64,000 nucleotides of DNA from Paracoccaceae bacterium (GCA_023259435.1 JALRHZ010000001.1:48253-112252); one strand, 5' to 3'; counted from the first letter of the stretch, positions 54,812 to 64,000 are shown. Program-made: numbers and translations. Notes: generated by a model from the sequence alone, not told the origin.

Positions 54812-56638
54812 ATGTACCGTTCAAGAACTTCCACTCACGGTCGGAATATGGCAGGCGCGCGCGGACTTTGGCGCGCAACTGGAATGAAAGATAGCGATTT
54901 TGGCAAACCGATCATCGCTATTGTGAATTCATTTACACAGTTCGTGCCGGGCCACGTGCATCTCAAGGATTTGGGCCAGATGGTCGCTCGCGAAGTCGAG
55001 GCCGCAGGTGGTGTTGCAAAGGAATTCAACACAATCGCGGTGGATGATGGTATTGCAATGGGCCATGATGGGATGCTGTATTCCTTGCCGTCACGCGAAA
55101 TTATCGCCGACAGCGTTGAATATATGGTCAATGCCCACTGTGCAGACGCCATGGTGTGTATCTCAAACTGTGATAAAATCACTCCAGGTATGCTAATGGC
55201 CGCAATGCGCCTCAATATTCCTGTTGTCTTTGTCTCAGGCGGACCAATGGAAGCGGGCAAAGTCGTCTTGAACGGCAAAGAAAAAGCGCTCGACCTAGTG
55301 GACGCCATGGTGGCCGCTGCCGACGATAAATACACAGATGCCGAAGTAGAAGAAATCGAACAAAACGCCTGTCCAACTTGCGGATCATGTTCAGGCATGT
55401 TCACTGCGAACTCAATGAACTGTTTGACCGAAGCATTGGGCCTCTCCCTGCCGGGTAATGGATCAACCTTGGCGACGCACGCGGACCGAAAAGAGCTATT
55501 CTTACAAGCGGGCCGTCGGATCGTTGAAATGGCAAAAGCCTGTTATGAACAAGGCGACGCCAACATGCTGCCACGAAACATTGCGACCTTCGAAGCGTTT
55601 GAAAATGCTATGTCCTTGGATATTGCTATGGGCGGTTCAACTAATACTGTTCTGCACCTATTGGCGGCGGCGTATGAGGGCGACGTGAATTTTTCGATGG
55701 ACGACATTGATCGCCTGTCTCGCAAGGTTCCCTGCTTGTCAAAGGTCGCGCCGGCCAAATCCGACGTCCACATGGAAGATGTGCACCGCGCTGGTGGCAT
55801 CATGGCCATCCTAGGCGAGTTGGAGCGCGCGGGCCTCATTCACCGTGAGTGCCGCACCGTTCACGCCCCAACGATCGGCGATGCATTGGACAAATGGGAC
55901 ATCGTGCGCACGGACGACGAGGACGTGCACAACTTTTTCCGCGCAGCCCCTGGTGGTGTGCGCACGACCCAAGCCTTTTCACAAAGCCGCCGCTACGACA
56001 GCGTTGATGCCGACCGCGTTACTGGCGTGATCCGCAACAAAGAAAACGCATTCTCTCAGGATGGCGGTCTTGCTGTTTTGTTCGGAAACTTGGCCGAAGA
56101 GGGATGCATCGTTAAAACCGCTGGTGTGGATGAAAGCATTCTAAAGTTTTCCGGTCCGGCCTATGTGGTTGAAAGTCAAGACGACGCCGTAAACGATATT
56201 TTGACAGGCAAAGTCAAAGAAGGCGATGTTGTTTTGATCCGCTATGAAGGGCCACGCGGCGGGCCGGGTATGCAAGAAATGCTGTATCCTACCTCATACC
56301 TGAAGTCTAAAGGATTAGGCGCGGCCTGTGCTTTGGTCACAGACGGACGGTTTTCCGGCGGCACGTCAGGCCTGTCCATTGGTCACGTTTCTCCTGAGGC
56401 AGCTGAGGGCGGAACGATTGGACTTGTTGAACATGGCGATTTGATTGAAATCGACATTCCGAACCGTTCAATTCATTTGGCTGTAGATGATACCGTTCTG
56501 GCGGAACGTCGGGCCAAGAAAGAAGCCGAAGGGTGGACGCCAGTCAAACCGCGGAAACGTAAAGTGACTACGGCGCTCAAAGCCTATGCTGCGCTTACAA
56601 CCTCGGCCGCAAAAGGCGCTGTTCGCGTCGTAGATTAA
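54812..56638 (+). CDS. ilvD: Dihydroxy-acid dehydratase
   Basis: Iron-sulfur dehydratase of 608 residues in valine and isoleucine synthesis. Cluster-ligand cysteines are in [19 protein letters not shown] near residue 118 and [20 protein letters not shown] near 190. [20 protein letters not shown] and the C-terminal [20 protein letters not shown] are conserved family stretches. A GAGGG ribosome site precedes the ATG. The roughly 165 bp upstream are A+T-rich and contain no leader peptide or attenuator that I can see. Confidence 0.97.
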   Translation: MYRSRTSTHGRNMAGARGLWRATGMKDSDFGKPIIAIVNSFTQFVPGHVHLKDLGQMVAREVEAAGGVAKEFNTIAVDDGIAMGHDGMLYSLPSREIIADSVEYMVNAHCADAMVCISNCDKITPGMLMAAMRLNIPVVFVSGGPMEAGKVVLNGKEKALDLVDAMVAAADDKYTDAEVEEIEQNACPTCGSCSGMFTANSMNCLTEALGLSLPGNGSTLATHADRKELFLQAGRRIVEMAKACYEQGDANMLPRNIATFEAFENAMSLDIAMGGSTNTVLHLLAAAYEGDVNFSMDDIDRLSRKVPCLSKVAPAKSDVHMEDVHRAGGIMAILGELERAGLIHRECRTVHAPTIGDALDKWDIVRTDDEDVHNFFRAAPGGVRTTQAFSQSRRYDSVDADRVTGVIRNKENAFSQDGGLAVLFGNLAEEGCIVKTAGVDESILKFSGPAYVVESQDDAVNDILTGKVKEGDVVLIRYEGPRGGPGMQEMLYPTSYLKSKGLGAACALVTDGRFSGGTSGLSIGHVSPEAAEGGTIGLVEHGDLIEIDIPNRSIHLAVDDTVLAERRAKKEAEGWTPVKPRKRKVTTALKAYAALTTSAAKGAVRVVD

Positions 56639-56647
56639 ACCAAACTT

Positions 56648-56667
56648 CGGGCGCCCTAAAGCGCCCG
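56648..56667 (+). terminator. Probable ilvD terminator
   Basis: CGGGCGC-CCTAAA-GCGCCCG is a perfect 7-bp stem 10 bp after the ilvD stop. It is followed by ATTTGCTC, a poor T-run, so termination strength is uncertain. Confidence 0.65.
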
Positions 56668-56695
56668 ATTTGCTCTGATACGTGTTAGATGTCAA

Positions 56696-56725
56696 CTAAC
56701 CGTCTATCCATCCGCAGACGGTTAG
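56696..56725. repeat. Perfect 10-bp stem-loop downstream of ilvD
   Basis: CTAACCGTCT and AGACGGTTAG pair perfectly across a 10-base loop. No T-run follows on either strand, so it may be a second, Rho-assisted or RNA-stabilising element. Confidence 0.55.
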
Positions 56726-56806
56726 CAGAATAGAGCTGCGTGATTGATTGTGCCCTTTACGCAGAATAGGACCTTAGAAAAAATCTAAACAAAGGCCCAA
56801 AATGTA

Positions 56807-56830
56807 GATGGCGGTCAAAAAACCGCCATC
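56807..56830. repeat. Perfect 9-bp stem-loop before the dapD 3' end
   Basis: GATGGCGGT and ACCGCCATC pair perfectly around CAAAAA. On the minus strand the loop is T-rich (TTTTTG) and TACATTTTGG follows, so it may act as a distant dapD terminator, 121 bp after the stop. Confidence 0.55.
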
Positions 56831-56950
56831 ACACACATAACATTTCAAACTCGTAACACCTAAACCTTAGCGGAAGTAAGATTAATTTTATGCATTCCAA
56901 AAGTTCATATTAAAGAACCTTTTGAGCAAAAAATTATCCTTTAGGATATT

Positions 56951-57778
56951 TTAATCTCTGAGCAACTCATTGATACCCGTTTTGCTCCGCGTTTTTTCAT
57001 CTACGCGCTTAACAATGACAGCACAGTACAGGTTTATTCCGTTTTTAGACGGCATAGAACCGGCCACAACAACGGAATATGGTGGAACCTCGCCATACAT
57101 CACTTCGCCTGTTTCGCGGTCCACAATCTTTGTGGATTTCCCGATGAACACGCCCATCCCAAGAACGGAACCTTCGCGTACAATACAGCCTTCGACAACC
57201 TCAGAGCGCGCACCGATAAAGCAATTGTCTTCGATAATCGTTGGACCCGCTTGCATGGGCTCAAGCACGCCACCGATGCCAACTCCACCAGATAGGTGCA
57301 CGTTTTTCCCAATCTGTGCACAGCTGCCAACAGTAGCCCACGTATCAACCATTGTGCCTGCGTCAACATAGGCACCAAGGTTTACAAATGAGGGCATCAA
57401 AACAACGCCGGGCGCAATAAACGCAGATTTCCGAACAACACAGTTTGGCACAGCCCGGAACCCTGCCGCTTTCCATTGATTGTCGCCCCAGCCTTTGAAT
57501 TTGCTGTCGACCTTATCCCACCAACCGGCCCCTTGTGGACCACCCTCATGCATTTCCATATCTTTGATACGGAAACCCAAAAGAACCGCCTTCTTGGCCC
57601 ATTGGTTCACATGCCAATCGCCACTGTCCATCTTTTCTGCTACGCGCAAAGACCCACTATCCAAAGCGTTGAGAGTCTCTTCGATCGCCTCACGGGTTTC
57701 GCCAGTTGTGGCAGGTGTAATTGTATCGCGGACTTCCCACGCGGCTTCGATTGCTTGTTCAAGCTGAGCGTTAGACAT
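56951..57778 (-). CDS. dapD: Tetrahydrodipicolinate N-succinyltransferase
   Basis: Left-handed beta-helix acyltransferase of 275 residues in the succinylase branch of lysine and diaminopimelate synthesis. Hexapeptide repeats run from about residue 105 ([20 protein letters not shown]) through [19 protein letters not shown] to [18 protein letters not shown]. The start is the ATG at 57778 ([18 protein letters not shown]), with a GGGAGAA ribosome site; a longer open frame runs 20 codons further but is not family-like. It supplies the substrate chain completed by DapE and diverges from the LOG-family gene. Confidence 0.96.
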   Translation of the reverse strand: MSNAQLEQAIEAAWEVRDTITPATTGETREAIEETLNALDSGSLRVAEKMDSGDWHVNQWAKKAVLLGFRIKDMEMHEGGPQGAGWWDKVDSKFKGWGDNQWKAAGFRAVPNCVVRKSAFIAPGVVLMPSFVNLGAYVDAGTMVDTWATVGSCAQIGKNVHLSGGVGIGGVLEPMQAGPTIIEDNCFIGARSEVVEGCIVREGSVLGMGVFIGKSTKIVDRETGEVMYGEVPPYSVVVAGSMPSKNGINLYCAVIVKRVDEKTRSKTGINELLRD

Positions 57779-57873
57779 TTCAATTCTCCCGAGTAAATCT
57801 GTTGCAATTCCTATAACGGTGTTGTGTGCTGCGTACAATGGTTACAAGAGTTCGTACAAGGTAAGGAGCCAAA

Positions 57874-58677
57874 ATGTCGAGCAAACGCGTATTCCCAAAT
57901 GCAAAATCCGACATAACCCAAGCACAAGAGGTGCCGGATACACCTCAAACCCGTGCGCCAGCCTATAGGCTTGCGTTTGCGGATGATGACTTTCTGTGTC
58001 GTGACGAGTTGCGCCCAGTTCGGCTTCAGCTAGAGCTGCTAAAACCGCAGTTGGTCATGGACGAGCGAGGGATAAATAGCACGGTTGTCATGTTCGGCGG
58101 CGCGCGCATCCCAGAACCAAAAAATGCCAGCGCAGCAAAGACCGAAACCCTAGCGGGGCTCTCCAAATACTACGACGAAGCAAGAGAGTTTGCACGTCTC
58201 ATGACCCTAAAAAGCATGGAAAGCTATGGCCGCGAAAATGTGATTGTGACTGGGGGTGGTCCTGGTGTGATGGAAGCAGGCAACCGCGGTGCTATTGACG
58301 CCGGCGGTGCTTCAATCGGCCTAAACATCGTCCTTCCTCATGAACAGGCTCCAAACGAATTCGTAACGCCTGAACTGTGCTTTAATTTCCATTACTTCGC
58401 GATCCGGAAAATGCATTTCCTTATGAAAGCAAAGGCCATTACCGTTTTTCCGGGCGGGTTTGGAACGTTAGATGAACTATTCGAAGCACTGACCTTGATC
58501 CAAACAGGGCGCATGGAACCTGTTCCGTTTTTATTGTTCGGTGAAAAATTCTGGCAAGACATCTTAAACTGGGATGCCTTGGCGGAGGCGGGAACAATTT
58601 CTCGAGAAGACCTCGGCTTGTTTAAGTTTGTCGAAACCGCGCAACAAGCGGTTGAGGCAATCGAGAACTGGGGGTAA
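57874..58677 (+). CDS. LOG-family protein, nucleotide phosphoribohydrolase-like
   Basis: Rossmann-like protein of 267 residues of the lysine decarboxylase-like / LOG superfamily. The diagnostic motifs are VTGGGPGVMEAGNRGAIDAGG near residue 126 and VFPGGFGTLDELFEALTL near 190. LOG enzymes release free cytokinin bases from ribotides; bacterial relatives hydrolyse AMP or similar nucleotides, so the exact substrate is uncertain. It has an N-terminal extension of about 60 residues before the fold, as in the longer subfamily. AAGGAG precedes the ATG; rpe follows 73 bp later. Confidence 0.83.
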   Translation: MSSKRVFPNAKSDITQAQEVPDTPQTRAPAYRLAFADDDFLCRDELRPVRLQLELLKPQLVMDERGINSTVVMFGGARIPEPKNASAAKTETLAGLSKYYDEAREFARLMTLKSMESYGRENVIVTGGGPGVMEAGNRGAIDAGGASIGLNIVLPHEQAPNEFVTPELCFNFHYFAIRKMHFLMKAKAITVFPGGFGTLDELFEALTLIQTGRMEPVPFLLFGEKFWQDILNWDALAEAGTISREDLGLFKFVETAQQAVEAIENWG

Positions 58678-58750
58678 AAGGGTACCAAATGAACAGCCTC
58701 GATGGTCTGCACTCTCAGGCCCCTCAAGATAAGTGAAAAAGGAACGCACC

Positions 58751-59434
58751 ATGGACTTTGACCGAACACTCAAAATTGCTCCGTCAATTCTATCTGCAGA
58801 TTTTGCCAATTTTGGTGCAGAAATCGAGGCGATAGAGACGCAAGGTGCAGATTGGGTACATGTCGATGTCATGGATGGGCATTTTGTTCCAAACCTGACG
58901 TTCGGACCACCCTTGTGCAAAGCAATTCGCAAACACATCAAAACCGTGATGGACGTTCACCTCATGATAGCTCCAGTGGATCAATATATTGACGCCTACG
59001 CAGATGCAGGCGCAGATGTAATCACCGCCCACATCGAGGCTGGACCCCACCCGCACCGCACCATGCAAGCAATCCGTGCAACTGGATGCAAAGCGGGCAT
59101 TGCCTTAAACCCCGCCACACCTGCCGAAAGCATCGAGTACCTACTTGATATGGTCGATCTCGTTTGCGTGATGACTGTAAACCCCGGGTTTGGAGGACAA
59201 AAATTCATCTCCTCGCAAATTGAAAAAGTCCAAAAACTACGCAAAATGATTGGTGATCGTCCGATCCACATCGAAATTGATGGCGGAATGGACCCCTCGA
59301 CCGCCCCCCTAATGGCCGCAGCAGGTGCCGACGTCCTTGTTGCAGGATCAGCCGTCTTTAAAGGCGGTTCTGTCACCAGTCCGGACATCTACGGCACCAA
59401 CATCCGCGCCATCCGAGACGCCATTAGCAGCTAA
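58751..59434 (+). CDS. rpe: Ribulose-phosphate 3-epimerase
   Basis: TIM-barrel epimerase of 227 residues linking ribulose 5-phosphate and xylulose 5-phosphate in the pentose phosphate pathway. Signature stretches are [65 protein letters not shown] and [12 protein letters not shown]. The ATG at 58751 has an AAGGAA ribosome site; an upstream GTG at 58733 would add six residues. A two-way terminator lies about 115 bp after the stop. Confidence 0.96.
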   Translation: MDFDRTLKIAPSILSADFANFGAEIEAIETQGADWVHVDVMDGHFVPNLTFGPPLCKAIRKHIKTVMDVHLMIAPVDQYIDAYADAGADVITAHIEAGPHPHRTMQAIRATGCKAGIALNPATPAESIEYLLDMVDLVCVMTVNPGFGGQKFISSQIEKVQKLRKMIGDRPIHIEIDGGMDPSTAPLMAAAGADVLVAGSAVFKGGSVTSPDIYGTNIRAIRDAISS

Positions 59435-59547
59435 AATTGAAATACAAATCAAATGGGACTGCATCGGCTATCACACCTAATTCCATTTTTTGTCCAAAAA
59501 TATCTTGGGTGAATTGGCCATCGGCCAAGAGGGCAAAGCCCTAAAAC

Positions 59548-59578
59548 AAAAAGGCCCCGTCATGCGACGAGGCCTTTT
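59548..59578. terminator. Two-way terminator between rpe and coxM
   Basis: AAAAGGCC-C-CGTC-ATGC-GACG-A-GGCCTTTT forms a long hairpin with one mismatch. It reads into TTTTCG on the plus strand and into CCTTTTTGTTTT on the minus strand, so it can end both rpe and the cox operon. Confidence 0.9.
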
Positions 59579-59597
59579 CGCATTTATAAATCCTAGC

Positions 59598-60383
59598 TTA
59601 ACACGCAGCCACGGCACGCTTGGTCAAAACCTTAACAAGATGCGCGCGATATTCGCCCGAACCATGCAAGTCGTTGATCATCCCTTCACCGGAAACAGAC
59701 AGGCCTTCTAGCGCATGTGCACTAAAGTCCGCACTCAATGCGGCTTCAGCCTCTGTCCAACGGAACACCCCCTCTTCCGAGGCTCCCGTCACGGCTACAC
59801 GAACACCATCTGCATATTTCGCAACAAAGACCCCGACCATCGCAAACCGCGATGCTGGCTGCTCAAATTTTTGATAATTCGCAGCCTCAGGCACAGGGAA
59901 CCGAACTTCCGTGATGATTTCGCCTTCGTTCAACGCCGTCGTGAACATGCCTTGGAAATAATCGTCCGCCGCGATTTGGCGTGCGTTTGTGACGATCGTC
60001 GCTCCTGACGCCAAGGCCGCTGATGGATAACAGGCCGCCGGATCATTGTTGGCCAATGACCCACCAATCGTACCACGATTACGCACCGCCGGATCACCGA
60101 TGTTTGACGCCAAAGCTGCCAAAGCTGGATATTCAGATGCCGAAGCTGCGACCGTGGCATGCGTTGTTGCACCACCGATACAGACAGAACCGTCATCGCC
60201 TTTGCACACACCTTGCATTTCCGAAATGCCAGAGAGGCTCACGATTTTCGACGGGCTCGCAAGGCGCTGTTTCATCGTAGGAAGTAACGTCTGTCCCCCG
60301 CCCAACGCTTGTGCGTCCTCGGTGGCCAATGCGGCCACCGCGTCTGCGATTGTGGAAGGTTTTTCAAAGTCAAAGTTATACAT
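59598..60383 (-). CDS. coxM: CoxM-like FAD-binding subunit of a molybdenum hydroxylase
   Basis: Medium, FAD-binding subunit of 261 residues. It passes electrons from the iron-sulfur subunit to the quinone pool or another acceptor. The FAD motifs are ALGGGQTLLPTMKQRL near residue 25 and NRGTIGGSLANNDPAACYP near 105. Form I CoxM usually has AGGHS at the first site; GGGQT here agrees with the form II assignment of the cluster. The gene is last in the G-S-L-M series, 15 bp after coxL. Confidence 0.88.
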   Translation of the reverse strand: MYNFDFEKPSTIADAVAALATEDAQALGGGQTLLPTMKQRLASPSKIVSLSGISEMQGVCKGDDGSVCIGGATTHATVAASASEYPALAALASNIGDPAVRNRGTIGGSLANNDPAACYPSAALASGATIVTNARQIAADDYFQGMFTTALNEGEIITEVRFPVPEAANYQKFEQPASRFAMVGVFVAKYADGVRVAVTGASEEGVFRWTEAEAALSADFSAHALEGLSVSGEGMINDLHGSGEYRAHLVKVLTKRAVAAC

Positions 60384-60398
60384 GGGTATCCCTCCTAA

Positions 60399-62765
60399 TT
60401 ACGCGTTGTTCATCGCGGCCCAAACGCGCGATGGCGATACGGGCATATCGATATGGGTTACATTATGGCCACCTGACTGCAGCGCATCCACGACCGCATT
60501 CACCACTGAGGGCGGTGATCCAATTGCGCCTGCTTCGCCGCAGCCTTTCACACCCAACGGGTTGTGCGTACAAGGCGTCTGGCACGAGTGATCCACCGTA
60601 TAGAATGGGACATCAGAGGCCCGTGGCATCGCGTAATCCATATAGGATGCTGACAACAGCTGACCATTTTCGTCATAGGCACAGTTTTCCAAAAGGGCCT
60701 GACCAATCCCCTGACCAATCCCACCATGAACCTGACCAGTTACGATCATGGGGTTGATCACATTGCCAAAGTCATCTGCCGCAGCAAAGCGTTCGATTGT
60801 GACCTTACCAGTTTCAGGATCCACTTCCACCTCACAGGCATAGGCACCTGACGGATAGGTAAAGTTTGACGGATCATAGAAAGCGGTTTCCTCAAGGCCG
60901 GGTTCGATATCCTCGAGCGGATAGTTATGCGGCACATAGGCCGCCAAAGTCACATCCCCCCAAGCAACAGATTTATCTGTGCCCGCCACTGAGAATTGAC
61001 CATCCTTAAGCTCGATATCAGCCTCGGAGGCTTCTAGCAGGTGAGACGCGATTTTCTTGGCCTTGTTGATGATTTTTTCGGTTGCCCGCACCATAGCAGA
61101 GCCGCACACCGCAATTGACCGTGATCCATAGGTGCCCATCCCAAACGGGATTTTTGAGCTATCGCCATGAACGATATCAATCATGTTTTCATCAATACCT
61201 AGCATTTCTGCAACGACTTGAGGAAACGCTGTTTCGTGACCTTGACCGTGGCTATGGGCACCGACCATCACACTTATTGTTCCGGTTGCGTTTACACGCA
61301 CCGTCGCCGCATCATACAGCCCCGCACGTGCGCCCAACTGACCAACAAGGTTCGATGGCGCGATACCGCAGGCCTCGATGTAACAGTTGACACCCAATCC
61401 GCGCAGTTTGCCTTTGGCCTCTGACGCCTTACGGCGCGCGTCGAACCCAGACAGATCGGCAATCTCTTCGAGCTTATCCATCGTCGCAGGGTAGTTACCA
61501 GTATCATACTCTACTGCAACAGGCGTCGCATATGGGAACTCGGTGATAAAGTTCTGACGGCGCAGCGCAATCGGATCAACACCCAATTCACGTGCCGCTT
61601 TGTCGATGACACGTTCCAGCTGATAGGTGGCCTCGGGACGCCCAGCGCCGCGATAAGCGTCAACAGGAACTGTATTCGTAAAGACAGCTTTGACGTTTAC
61701 ATAGATCAAAGGCGTCTTATAGTTCCCCGCCATCAGCGTGCCGTGCAACCATGTTGGAACAGATGGCGCAAATGTGGATAGATACGCCCCCATGTTTGCA
61801 TAGGTTTCTGTGCGTACTGCGGTAAAGTTGTTGTCCGCATCCAATGCCAATTCAATCTTTGTCACGTGATCACGGCCATGCGCATCGGACATAAATGCCT
61901 CAGAGCGGCTTGCTGTCCATTTCACAGGACGATTAATTTGGCGCGCTGCGAAAGTACAAAAGGCTTCTTCTGCGTAGTGGAAGATTTTCGTACCAAAGCC
62001 ACCGCCCACATCAGGGGCAACAACCCGCAGCTTATGCTCTGGGATACCCAAAACGAAGGCGCCCATCAAAAGACGGATAACGTGTGGGTTTTGCGAAGTG
62101 GTGAACAGTGTGCTTTCGTCGTTGGCCCGATTATAATCGCCAACAGCAACACGAGGCTCCATTGGGTTTGCAACCAGACGGTTGTTAACCAATTCAAGCG
62201 TTGTAACATGGGCCGCGTTTTTGATTGCCTCATCCACAGCGCCTTTGTTTTCTTCGACAAAGCCCCAGTCATAACATAGGTTTGACGACAAATCGTCATG
62301 CACTTTGGTTGCCCCGTCGGACAAGGCCGCTTTCATGTCGACCACCGCAGGCAATTCTTCAATGTCGAGATCAATGGCTTCGGCCGCATCGCGGGCTTGT
62401 TCCAACGATTCTGCAACGACCGCTGCGATGGGGTCGCCAACGTGGCGCACTTTGCCCTGTGCCAAAACCGGGTGTGCCGGCTCTTGCATGGGCTCGCCAT
62501 GGCGATCCGTTACTTGCCAACCGCATGGAATACTGCCGATGCCTTCGAAATCCGCACCCGTAAAGATGCGCACAACGCCGGGCATTGCCGCGGCTGCCGA
62601 AGTATCGATGTTGTTGATTTTTCCATGTGCTACGTCTGAGCGTAGGAAATATACATATGTCTGGCCATGGATGTTGATGTCATCGGTATACTGGCCTGTG
62701 CCGGTCAAAAACCGGACGTCCTCGCGACGCTTTGAACTTGCGCCTATGCCGCTATCTTTAGGCAT
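60399..62765 (-). CDS. coxL: CoxL-like molybdenum subunit, form II carbon monoxide dehydrogenase family
   Basis: Catalytic molybdenum subunit of 788 residues, binding molybdopterin cytosine dinucleotide. The active-site loop is AYRGAGR at residues 370-376 (61638-61658). True CO dehydrogenases (form I) have AYXCSFR with the Cu-binding cysteine; AYXGAGR marks form II, whose substrate is not established and which often does not support CO oxidation. Other family parts are VVAPDVGGGFGTKIF near 250, GSHSHGQGHETAF-like MVGAHSHGQGHETAFPQ near 505, and the final KGCGEAGAIGSPPSVVNAVV with the base Glu. Order S-L-M also fits form II. Confidence 0.9.
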   Translation of the reverse strand: MPKDSGIGASSKRREDVRFLTGTGQYTDDINIHGQTYVYFLRSDVAHGKINNIDTSAAAAMPGVVRIFTGADFEGIGSIPCGWQVTDRHGEPMQEPAHPVLAQGKVRHVGDPIAAVVAESLEQARDAAEAIDLDIEELPAVVDMKAALSDGATKVHDDLSSNLCYDWGFVEENKGAVDEAIKNAAHVTTLELVNNRLVANPMEPRVAVGDYNRANDESTLFTTSQNPHVIRLLMGAFVLGIPEHKLRVVAPDVGGGFGTKIFHYAEEAFCTFAARQINRPVKWTASRSEAFMSDAHGRDHVTKIELALDADNNFTAVRTETYANMGAYLSTFAPSVPTWLHGTLMAGNYKTPLIYVNVKAVFTNTVPVDAYRGAGRPEATYQLERVIDKAARELGVDPIALRRQNFITEFPYATPVAVEYDTGNYPATMDKLEEIADLSGFDARRKASEAKGKLRGLGVNCYIEACGIAPSNLVGQLGARAGLYDAATVRVNATGTISVMVGAHSHGQGHETAFPQVVAEMLGIDENMIDIVHGDSSKIPFGMGTYGSRSIAVCGSAMVRATEKIINKAKKIASHLLEASEADIELKDGQFSVAGTDKSVAWGDVTLAAYVPHNYPLEDIEPGLEETAFYDPSNFTYPSGAYACEVEVDPETGKVTIERFAAADDFGNVINPMIVTGQVHGGIGQGIGQALLENCAYDENGQLLSASYMDYAMPRASDVPFYTVDHSCQTPCTHNPLGVKGCGEAGAIGSPPSVVNAVVDALQSGGHNVTHIDMPVSPSRVWAAMNNA

Positions 62766-62783
62766 TTCAATTCCTCCCGTTTC

Positions 62784-63269
62784 TTATTCCGCTGCCAACT
62801 GGCTGACGTCTTGTCCAGACGCGGCCATGATGGATTTGACAATGTTATGGTACCCCGTACAGCGGCAAATGTTGCCCTCAAGATGATGACGGATCTCTGC
62901 TTCTGTTGGCTTTGGATTGTTCTTCAACAAATCAGCAGCAGCCATCACCATACCCGGTGTACAGAATCCACATTGCAGACCATGATGCTCTTGGAATGCG
63001 GCCTGAATAGTGTTCAGCGACCCGTCTGCGCCCGCTTGACCTTCAATTGTAGCCACATCCGCGCCATCTGCTTCGGCCGCGAGCATTGTACAAGATTTTA
63101 CAGCAACTCCGTCCACATGTACCGTACACGCGCCGCATTGGCTTGTATCGCATCCGACATGGGTTCCAGTAAGACGAAGATCATTTCGCAGAAAATCGAC
63201 AAGCAGTGTACGCCCCTCAACCTCTCCTGAAACGGTCTTACCGTTTACGGTCATTGAAATATTCGTCAT
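62784..63269 (-). CDS. coxS: CoxS-like [2Fe-2S] subunit
   Basis: Small iron-sulfur subunit of 161 residues that carries electrons from the molybdenum site to FAD. The plant-type [2Fe-2S] cluster ligands are C40, C45, C48 and C60 ([21 protein letters not shown]). The second cluster is in [17 protein letters not shown] and [13 protein letters not shown]. It follows coxG by 38 bp and precedes coxL by 18 bp. Confidence 0.93.
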   Translation of the reverse strand: MTNISMTVNGKTVSGEVEGRTLLVDFLRNDLRLTGTHVGCDTSQCGACTVHVDGVAVKSCTMLAAEADGADVATIEGQAGADGSLNTIQAAFQEHHGLQCGFCTPGMVMAAADLLKNNPKPTEAEIRHHLEGNICRCTGYHNIVKSIMAASGQDVSQLAAE

Positions 63270-63307
63270 GATTACCTCCCTAGACGTATTTCATTTTTTG
63301 GGTTGGC

Positions 63308-63829
63308 TCAGCCTGACACCAGACGTCCCAACCATCCTTTTTTCTTTTCACCTTCTTCTGCACCATCGTCATTTTCGACCTCTTCTGTTGGCCCTTCGAC
63401 GACGGAACGGAATGTTTCAAAAAACTGATCTGCCATTTTCTTGGCAAATCCATCGATGATACGGCTGCCAAGTTGGGCGAGTTTGCCACCAACTTTGGCC
63501 TCGACCTCATAGGCCAACAGCGTGCCACCCTCTTCGTCGGACAGCGTCACGTTCGCACCGCCCTTGGCAAAGCCAGCCGCGCCGCCTTTGCCTTCACCGG
63601 TTAGGGTCAAACTCTCGCCGACAACCATATCGGACAGGGTCACGGCGCCTTTAAAGGTTGCTTTAACAGGTCCAACCTTTTGCACCACTGTAGCTTCAAA
63701 GCCTTCTTCTGGACTGCCACTCATCTCCTGACATCCAGGAACACAGTCCTTCAACACATCCGCAGACAAAAGTGCCTGCCAGACTGTGTCGCGATCCGCC
63801 GCAATCAATTTGGAATCGGTTAGCTTCAT
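63308..63829 (-). CDS. coxG: CoxG-like SRPBCC protein
   Basis: Protein of 173 residues of the CoxG family (SRPBCC fold), which in characterised cox clusters recruits the enzyme to the membrane. The fold is seen from MKLTDSKLIAADRDTVWQAL through VPGCQEMSGSPEEGFEATV, VGPVKATFKGAVTLSDMV and GGKLAQLGSRIIDGFAKKMA. An acidic/lysine-rich tail ends in KKKGWLGRLVSG, a short amphipathic end that may contact the membrane. The ATG at 63829 has a GGAGAG ribosome site; five further codons upstream are open. First gene of the cox operon. Confidence 0.9.
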   Translation of the reverse strand: MKLTDSKLIAADRDTVWQALLSADVLKDCVPGCQEMSGSPEEGFEATVVQKVGPVKATFKGAVTLSDMVVGESLTLTGEGKGGAAGFAKGGANVTLSDEEGGTLLAYEVEAKVGGKLAQLGSRIIDGFAKKMADQFFETFRSVVEGPTEEVENDDGAEEGEKKKGWLGRLVSG

Positions 63830-63899
63830 TAATGTTCTCTCCAATTAAGATCATGCTAAGCGACAATCGCCTAGACAGGATATAAGACTAAGGGTGTAG

Positions 63900-64000
63900 T
63901 TAGCGCAGTTCCGGTGGCCGTAGCGTGACACTATATTTATCAAAAATTTTAGCAATCTCACCCGATTGCAGCCCATTATAAACCGCGTCTTCAACGGTAT
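63900..64000 (-). CDS. C-terminus of a probable solute-binding protein (partial)
   Basis: The reverse strand reads from the window edge to a TAA at 63902-63900 and gives TVEDAVYNGLQSGEIAKIFD followed by KYSVTLRPPELR. The pattern V-N-G-L-x-S-G-E-I-x-K-I-[FY]-D-K-[YW] is typical of the end of family 3 (amino-acid type) periplasmic binding proteins. The rest lies outside the window, so the call is tentative. It is about 70 bp upstream of coxG on the same strand. Confidence 0.45.
   Translation of the reverse strand, partial: TVEDAVYNGLQSGEIAKIFDKYSVTLRPPELR

Larger units (their letters stand above)
56639..56950. other. Convergent ilvD-dapD intergenic region with three hairpins
   Basis: About 310 bp with no gene. 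It holds a 7-bp GC stem just after ilvD, a 10-bp stem CTAACCGTCT / AGACGGTTAG and a 9-bp stem GATGGCGGT / ACCGCCATC, described separately. The last 110 bp are A+T-rich with no further feature. Both flanking genes point into this region, so it is presumably a two-way termination zone. Confidence 0.7.

Noticed and set aside
60046..60591. 181-codon open frame antisense across the coxM-coxL junction
   Set aside because: It spans two well-supported genes on the other strand and has no domain-like sequence.
60399..62765. Form I CO dehydrogenase large subunit
   Set aside because: The active-site loop is AYRGAGR, not AYXCSFR, and the gene order is S-L-M instead of M-S-L.
1..64000. CRISPR array, insertion sequences, prophage, tRNA or rRNA genes
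   Set aside because: No regularly spaced repeats, transposase, integrase, phage structural protein or cloverleaf-like sequence was seen in genes or gaps.

Overview
The window is an ordinary, tightly packed alphaproteobacterial chromosome segment. Gene order and protein types point to the Rhodobacteraceae, most likely a marine Roseobacter-group bacterium. Markers are the rpsT / enoyl-CoA hydratase / mutM block facing ubiE-ubiB (in this family usually close to dnaA and the origin), the regA-senC-regB redox locus, a kinase-less DivL-like PAS protein beside tsaE, addB-addA-trxA, a sit-type manganese/iron transporter, and a CoxGSLM molybdenum hydroxylase cluster. Base composition is near 50% GC, low for the family. 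I see no phage, insertion sequence, CRISPR array, tRNA or rRNA.

Layout. 1-5.3 kb: rpsT (cut by the window edge), enoyl-CoA hydratase, mutM, the ubiquinone genes ubiE-ubiB, and a kinase-like phosphotransferase. 5.3-7.6 kb: an isolated flagellar trio motB-fliK-flgD in which motB is split by a one-base frameshift. 7.7-14.9 kb: gshA, a membrane protein, rsmE, ubiA, a large BON/OmpA protein with a small coiled-coil partner, and pgsA-moaD-moaE. 15-23 kb: copper ATPase copA, an HD hydrolase and an acetyltransferase, regA-senC / regB, and the DivL-like gene behind a very good CtrA box. 23-32 kb: tsaE, addB, addA, trxA, and hslV-hslU behind a good sigma-32 type promoter. 32-41 kb: thiBPQ under a TPP riboswitch, aroC, a DMT exporter, an HU protein, AMP nucleosidase, a VOC protein and a membrane protein. 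41-48.5 kb: sitABCD, then deoC with a double-length aldehyde dehydrogenase. 48.5-59.4 kb: rnr, a TIGR04282-type glycosyltransferase, dapE, a HAD phosphatase, a small family protein, an odd LuxR-type regulator, ilvD, dapD, a LOG-family protein and rpe. 59.6-64 kb: coxG-coxS-coxL-coxM, read leftwards, and the end of a probable solute-binding protein.

How the genes work together. Cofactor supply is prominent: ubiquinone (ubiA, ubiB, ubiE), molybdopterin (moaD, moaE), thiamine uptake and glutathione. Molybdopterin would serve the Cox enzyme, which carries the form II motif AYRGAGR and the form II gene order S-L-M, so CO is not its assured substrate. Regulation can be read at several points: TPP riboswitch plus a hairpin over the thiB ribosome site, CtrA box before the divL-like gene, heat-shock promoter before hslVU, and a weaker Fur/Mur-like box before sitA.

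I found no clear new multi-gene system. The observations most worth checking are the motB frameshift, the form II Cox cluster, the LuxR-type regulator with an unrecognised C-terminal domain, and the long perfect hairpins in convergent intergenic regions.
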